A stretch of 64,000 nt of DNA from the NCBI GenBank assembly GCA_933228895.1, contig OW121857.1, forward strand, positions 2,294,001-2,358,000, given 5' to 3'. Numbering within the stretch: the stretch's first letter is position 1; each line of letters opens with the position of its first letter. The position numbers and the translations under genes are program-made. This document shows positions 59,738 to 64,000 of this stretch, one piece after another. The stretch comes from Platycnemis pennipes (lineage: Eukaryota > Arthropoda > Insecta > Odonata > Platycnemididae). Below the pieces are notes generated by a model. The model made no database searches. It had not been told where the DNA came from and was given only the letters and a program-made list of their open reading frames with translations.

Positions 59738-60477
59738 GGACGATGTAAAGGAGTGAGTATCTCGTACTAAAATAGAAAAAAAGTGAGGATTAAGAAATAG
59801 GTCCGTTATCACTATTCATGATGTTTCTTCTGAATTTGTGTATATAAGAGACTTTCTCCGGTCTCTATATACAAAAGTCGTTAAGATGTGTGACAGATTT
59901 CACAGGAAAAGGCGAAAGGAATCAAGAATTTAGGCTGAATTGAGGAACATTGAAAATATTGAAGTCAGAGTTTATTCTTAAGAATCTGAGCCCTTCTTCC
60001 TCCCAAGTCCATTCATGTGCAGTGCCTCCTGGATTTTGAAAAGGAGAGTTTCAATATTACCTGTGTCCTGGTATCATCATCTGATGTTGGCGCATTTGTG
60101 AGGAGAAAGGTACGGATAAAGCCACTGACCAAGGAAAAAGGTGTGGCATTTCAGAACAAATTAGCTCTTTTTTGGAATTCCATAGCTATAATTCCGATGT
60201 AATGAGAAATATTTAAAAGAAATAGGAGGAGTAGCAATAAATTGTTTCATCTTCTGGCACTTTTGTCCAATTAATCGTCAACCAACCTAAGCAAAGAGAA
60301 TTTGTCGCTGTTAAAATGAATGAAAGTAAAATTAGGGTTGAATTCTAAACTTTAGGGAATTTTTTTTTCGAACCGTATAAAAACGGCCACAAGGATTTCT
60401 TCAATGCTTTAGATGGCCACCTGTGATTTCCCAATAAGTTCTGACAGTCAGAAAATTGCACCGCGAGAATTTTAGGG
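59738..60477. other. AT-rich non-coding stretch
   Basis: A short frame at 60017-60202 has no recognised motif. Nothing else seen. Confidence 0.5.
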
Positions 60478-60545
60478 GTGGGGTCCAGATGGGAGCCTCC
60501 GGTCCGGAGCCCAGGGCTCTATCCGTCAGACCCCCATGACCCCAT
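60478..60545 (-). mobile_element. Possible tRNA-like SINE relic
   Basis: On the minus strand, TGGGGTCATGGGGGTCTGAC followed by GGATAGAGCCCTGGGCTCCG resembles the acceptor, D arm and anticodon region of a tRNA, and GACCCCA closes an acceptor-like pairing with TGGGGTC. The B-box position reads GGCTCCCATC, poorly matching the consensus. This could be a decayed tRNA-derived SINE head or chance. Confidence 0.3.
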
Positions 60546-61027
60546 ATAATAAGTGTTGTTGATATTTAAAAGAGCTGTTAGAAATATAAGTAGAAAGGAT
60601 TTCATCTCATGGCCCAACAAGGCAACTGTAGTAAGCACAATGTTTGACTCATTAAATTGAAATACTTCCCGTACTAGAGTACTTCAGCGTAACTTCATTT
60701 GGCGGCAGATTCGCCGAAGTCTTACGAATTACTTTTGCTTTTATGGTGCGGGAGTCTGCTATTAATTCCAGTAACATGTGTCGCATGATGGCTCAAGAAG
60801 AGCTTTTCTTCTATAACTATGATGGTATCTCAAAATTGTAAAATATAGACTCAAATCTATATTTTATCACGATGACTGGATCGCATATTTCTCCTGGTTC
60901 AATTAATCGACTGATATGAATTGTTAATTTCCACTAGAAATAGTATATTTTGTGCAGGCTCTAGAAAAAGTCTTTTGCAGTAGTACTATAGGTTGATTTT
61001 CTCAGAATATATATTATAAATAATGTA
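60546..61027. other. AT-rich non-coding stretch
   Basis: Nothing recognised. Confidence 0.5.
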
Positions 61028-61100
61028 CGACTACGTCTACGTAATACCCTGCGAGCCGCCGTTAGGGTGTGTGCCAGGGTATCACCAAACATTCACTACT
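61028..61100 (-). mobile_element. CR1/L2-like family Y, minus-strand 3' end
   Basis: In reverse complement this reads GTTTGGTGATACCCTGGCAC, then CACCCTAACGGCGGCTCGCAGGGTATTACG and a degenerate GTAGACGTAG tail, the 3' hairpin and tail of family Y with several changes. It is the only clear minus-strand copy and the most truncated. Confidence 0.65.
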
Positions 61101-62589
61101 TACATACAACGATATAGTGAAGTGTCACTACTTCATGGACACATGTTAGATATCACGTAATGTAGGAGACGTTTGTGTACCTCCCAACACTCTCATTACA
61201 AATTTCTCTCCGTGCATTGTCCGGGCTATTAGCAGCGCGAGGCCCCCGCTGATGACTTCAGGTTCGGATCGACCAGGGAAGGAGGTATGCGATACGTGAA
61301 ATGACACACCACCCTTTCTCAAGGAGCCCTTTTACCCTTTGTCTTTAACCTTGAAACTACCTACCATCTCTATTAACTGCGAGAAACGCAAGCTTTCCTA
61401 AATATATTTTCCCCAGTGTTTTAAGAGTCTTCAACATTCTTAGCTTTCCCTGATTGGAATGCCTCTTATTTCGACTCTTTAACATTGCAATATTTCAAGT
61501 AAAAGAAATTAAAACCATAAGTCACTTTTCTGTTTCATCTTATCTTGCGCATTATAATGAAATCCAAAGTTTAGTAATTATTGACGACCAGTGTAAAGTG
61601 ACGTTACAGCATATATATACGAAATAAATTTAGGCTTCAGTTCCTGCTACACAATTTTTAATTTAGTACTTGCCCCCCCTTTCGTTAATTCTATCACAGA
61701 CCCCTATATGAGAATTTTAAACGAACATTTTGCCTCTTCTCAATGAAAAAAAGCACCTAAAAAGCTCAAGTTTTGCATGATTGATCCATACCTATACATA
61801 TAACGTCGTTTTCTGGGAAAATAATGTATTGAATGGATTTAATGATGGATTTTCATCAAGAGTGAAAAAAGGTTATTTTCCCTTATAAATTGCATTGAGC
61901 AATTCCCAGCCATTCGTAACATATTTGGATTTTAAGTGAATTTGATTCCTAACAATGGACTCCTCACGCGGATTTGGCCGCCAGGTGTCTCTGACCGCAG
62001 ACCCGTGCACGGGGCCTATAGTTATTGAAGTGAGGTGGAGGAAGAAATAAAGAGAAATAACTCGTGCAGTACGCCAAAGGCTCCACGGACTGCATCTTGC
62101 GATCTTTTAAGGAGTCACGACAGTCTCTAAATTACAAATAAGGGACGTCGTGCGGATAAAGATCTCCTGGAGAGGAAACCATTACAAACTCTGAAGAAGC
62201 CTCTGGGGGAATAGTTGGTATTAACAAATCGTAATGTGTATTTTCTTAATGAACTGCACCATGGCTCGGAGGTACATATATTAATTTCGTTTTCGTTTGT
62301 ATTAAGCTTATACGCAACGTATAATTAATAGAATAAATAGGTCTATCCTTAAAAATCTGGCTATTCCTTAAAAAAATAATTAATAAATCATCAGCTCTAC
62401 TGTGCTTTTGAGAAAATATTGCCCGAGATACGAAGCTCATAACTGTGGAAATTAAGAGGCCACTATCAAAAGTGCCGTCCCGAGTAGCCCTTGCCAATGC
62501 ACTGACTTATAAAAAACATGATAAACCCGAGAAACAGATTTCCTTGATGATAGATTCTACATTCGGATTCCCAGGTGAAAAATACTCGA
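61101..62589. other. Non-coding stretch
   Basis: A GGTTCGGATC near 61261 resembles a Pol III B-box but has no A-box at the right distance. No gene or repeat is supported. Confidence 0.45.
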
Positions 62590-63600
62590 GGGAGACAATC
62601 CTGGTAAGCAATTAAGGGTAAGAGCATGCAATGAAGGATTTATTTGGACATGAGACAGATTGGATAATCTGAGAGTGGAAATGCAAAGAATTGGACCTAG
62701 ATGCATAAAGAATCGACGAATAAGAAGAGCAAAGTTGTAGCTGGAAGGAGCAGAGTTTTTCAGCGGAAGAAACATGGTCTTAGAGAGTGGAATTGGTAAT
62801 ACTATGGTAGTGATGACGTCAAGGAATAATATCCACCGAGATGCGTGTGAAGAGCTTCCCGTTCTGTAGCACAATGATTATAATAATGGTGACGATTAAC
62901 TGGTGCCATATTGGTACAGGTGTACATGCCTATGAACTAAATGAATGAAGAAGTTGAGTCCTTTTTAAATGATATCACGGGAGTAATGAAATCGGTAAGA
63001 GGAGGAGGAAGGTTAAAACTTTTAGAAGATTGAAAGGCTATTAGAAGAAGTGATGCATGGTGATTGCCAGGGAGACTTTCTCTAATTGACTTCATGCTAG
63101 TGAAGCAGAGATTCATAATGAAAGTGAGGGACTGCAAAAGCTATTCGGGTGCAGATATCGACAATGATCACAGCCTAGTCAATCAAATGCCATTTGAAGT
63201 TCAAGAAACTTGAGGGGACAATGGCAGATGAGTATTTACAAATAAAAGACCTGAAGAAGATCCAGCATGAGCTGGCTTTTCAGGTTCCATAGCAGAACTG
63301 AATGGGGGGGGGCGGGGGGGTTGAAACGACTGTCAAATGAATGGACGAGGGATGGAATCAAACAGGCCACAGTGGAAGCCGCAAAAGGAGCTCTTGGTAT
63401 GAGGAAAGCTGTCATAAAGAAGGTCGGGGCAGTATGAGTCATATTGCCGTTTGAGAAAGAAAAACAAGAATGTTTTGATTTGAGAAAAAAACGAATGACT
63501 ATCTCTGATCCTAAAGATGGGAAAGAAAATGGATCGTAAGGCGAGAGAAGCAAGAGGAAAACGGGTGAAGGGAGAACAGTGTGCACAGAAGTGCTGCTCG
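62590..63600 (+). mobile_element. RTE-type retrotransposon, endonuclease-domain relic
   Basis: Segments in different frames follow the order of the apurinic-type endonuclease of RTE elements: RLDNLRVEMQRIGP at about 62655-62696, EGAEFFSGRNMVLESG near 62740-62790, LVQVYMPMN near 62910-62940, and LIDFMLVKQRFIMKVRDCKS, then GADIDNDHSLV near 63080-63180, where the I-D-F and S/N-D-H motifs are the endonuclease signature. The linker AAKGALGMRK follows near 63380. Many frameshifts and stops show decay. The other RTE relics in the window contain only the opposite, 3' end. A G-rich insertion (63303-63320) interrupts it. Confidence 0.75.
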
Positions 63601-64000
63601 GGGGAAAGATTGCCTACTGAGTAGTGGTGAACCACTTCACGGAACAGAAAGCAACCAAGGCAGGTTCCCAAGCGAATCATCGTCTTTCGCTCCGACGTCG
63701 TAAGAAGGCGCAGCGCAAATTCGACCGGCGCTCTTCTCGTTTTCAAATCTTCTGTCAAAGTTCTCTAATACAACAAGGTAGTTCTACCATATGGCATCCC
63801 AGATACCTCAGCTGGTTCATCAATGGTTCATCGTCCTGCTACACAAGTTCGTTCATTTTTCCGACATTTTCATCGGCCCGTGAGGTTGATGGACGTGCGA
63901 CCTGAGAAAGATACTGAACAGACATTTATCTTCATTTGAAACCCAAAAAACAGTCATGAACTTGGGGTTTTCCTAAAACATCCTCTTTGTAACACTGTAA
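63601..64000. other. Non-coding stretch to the window edge
   Basis: A frame at 63624-63905 is open but has no recognised motif. Confidence 0.4.

Noticed and set aside
61240..61275. tRNA-like B-box GGTTCGGATC near 61261
   Set aside because: No A-box at a suitable distance and no cloverleaf arms.
1..64000. CRISPR arrays, operons or bacterial genes
   Set aside because: No regularly spaced repeats, no ribosome binding sites with compact genes, and coding density is far too low.

Overview
This is a eukaryotic nuclear window, most probably from an arthropod and more likely an insect. The signs are AT-rich non-coding DNA, a few tiny exons with GT/AG borders separated by kilobase introns, no bacterial-style gene packing, and a dense set of decayed non-LTR retrotransposons (RTE-type and CR1/L2-type), TIR elements and tRNA-like SINE remnants. 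I cannot name the species. Most of the longer open frames are shadows in low-complexity or GC-rich DNA. The only host coding sequence I support well is a pair of phase-compatible exons (40475-40569 and 43464-43556, plus strand) encoding EGF-like sequence. A possible signal-peptide first exon lies in a GC/CpG-rich block near 48054.

Layout. 0-9 kb: an RTE 3' end (890-1233, minus), a second RTE relic (3230-3625), a frameshifted CR1/L2-like reverse transcriptase (4591-6338), and one copy of a roughly 400-bp dispersed repeat (7592-8187, minus). 9-20 kb: a CpG-rich block, a foldback element (9809-10232), a perfect hairpin at 17150 and repeat copy 2 (19005-19425). 20-36 kb: mostly unique AT-rich DNA with RTE relics, a tRNA-like SINE head, a TTAA-flanked TIR element (25298-26351) and short tandem duplications. 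36-50 kb: CR1/L2 3' fragments, a foldback element enclosing a tRNA-like body (37850-38050), the EGF exons and the CpG-rich block. 50-64 kb: a long-TIR DNA element (50551-52496), the most complete CR1/L2 copy (56960-58672), repeat copy 3 (59336-59737) and an RTE endonuclease-domain relic (62590-63600).

The most interesting signal is a set of four short insertions: 6034-6177, 7941-8136, 32908-33098 and 43017-43143. Each is bracketed by a 13-14 bp target-site duplication and each carries a hammerhead-ribozyme-like core (CTGAnGA, stem II, GAAAC, GTC) or an eroded version of one. The copy at 6113-6157 (minus) keeps all core nucleotides, a 5-bp stem I, a hairpin stem II and a minimal 2-bp stem III. 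Two of the four are nested inside other transposons, and for one the empty target site is visible in two sister repeats of the same window. They look like small non-autonomous retroelements of the hammerhead-bearing kind known for Penelope-like elements and animal retrozymes. The family and its host element remain to be defined.
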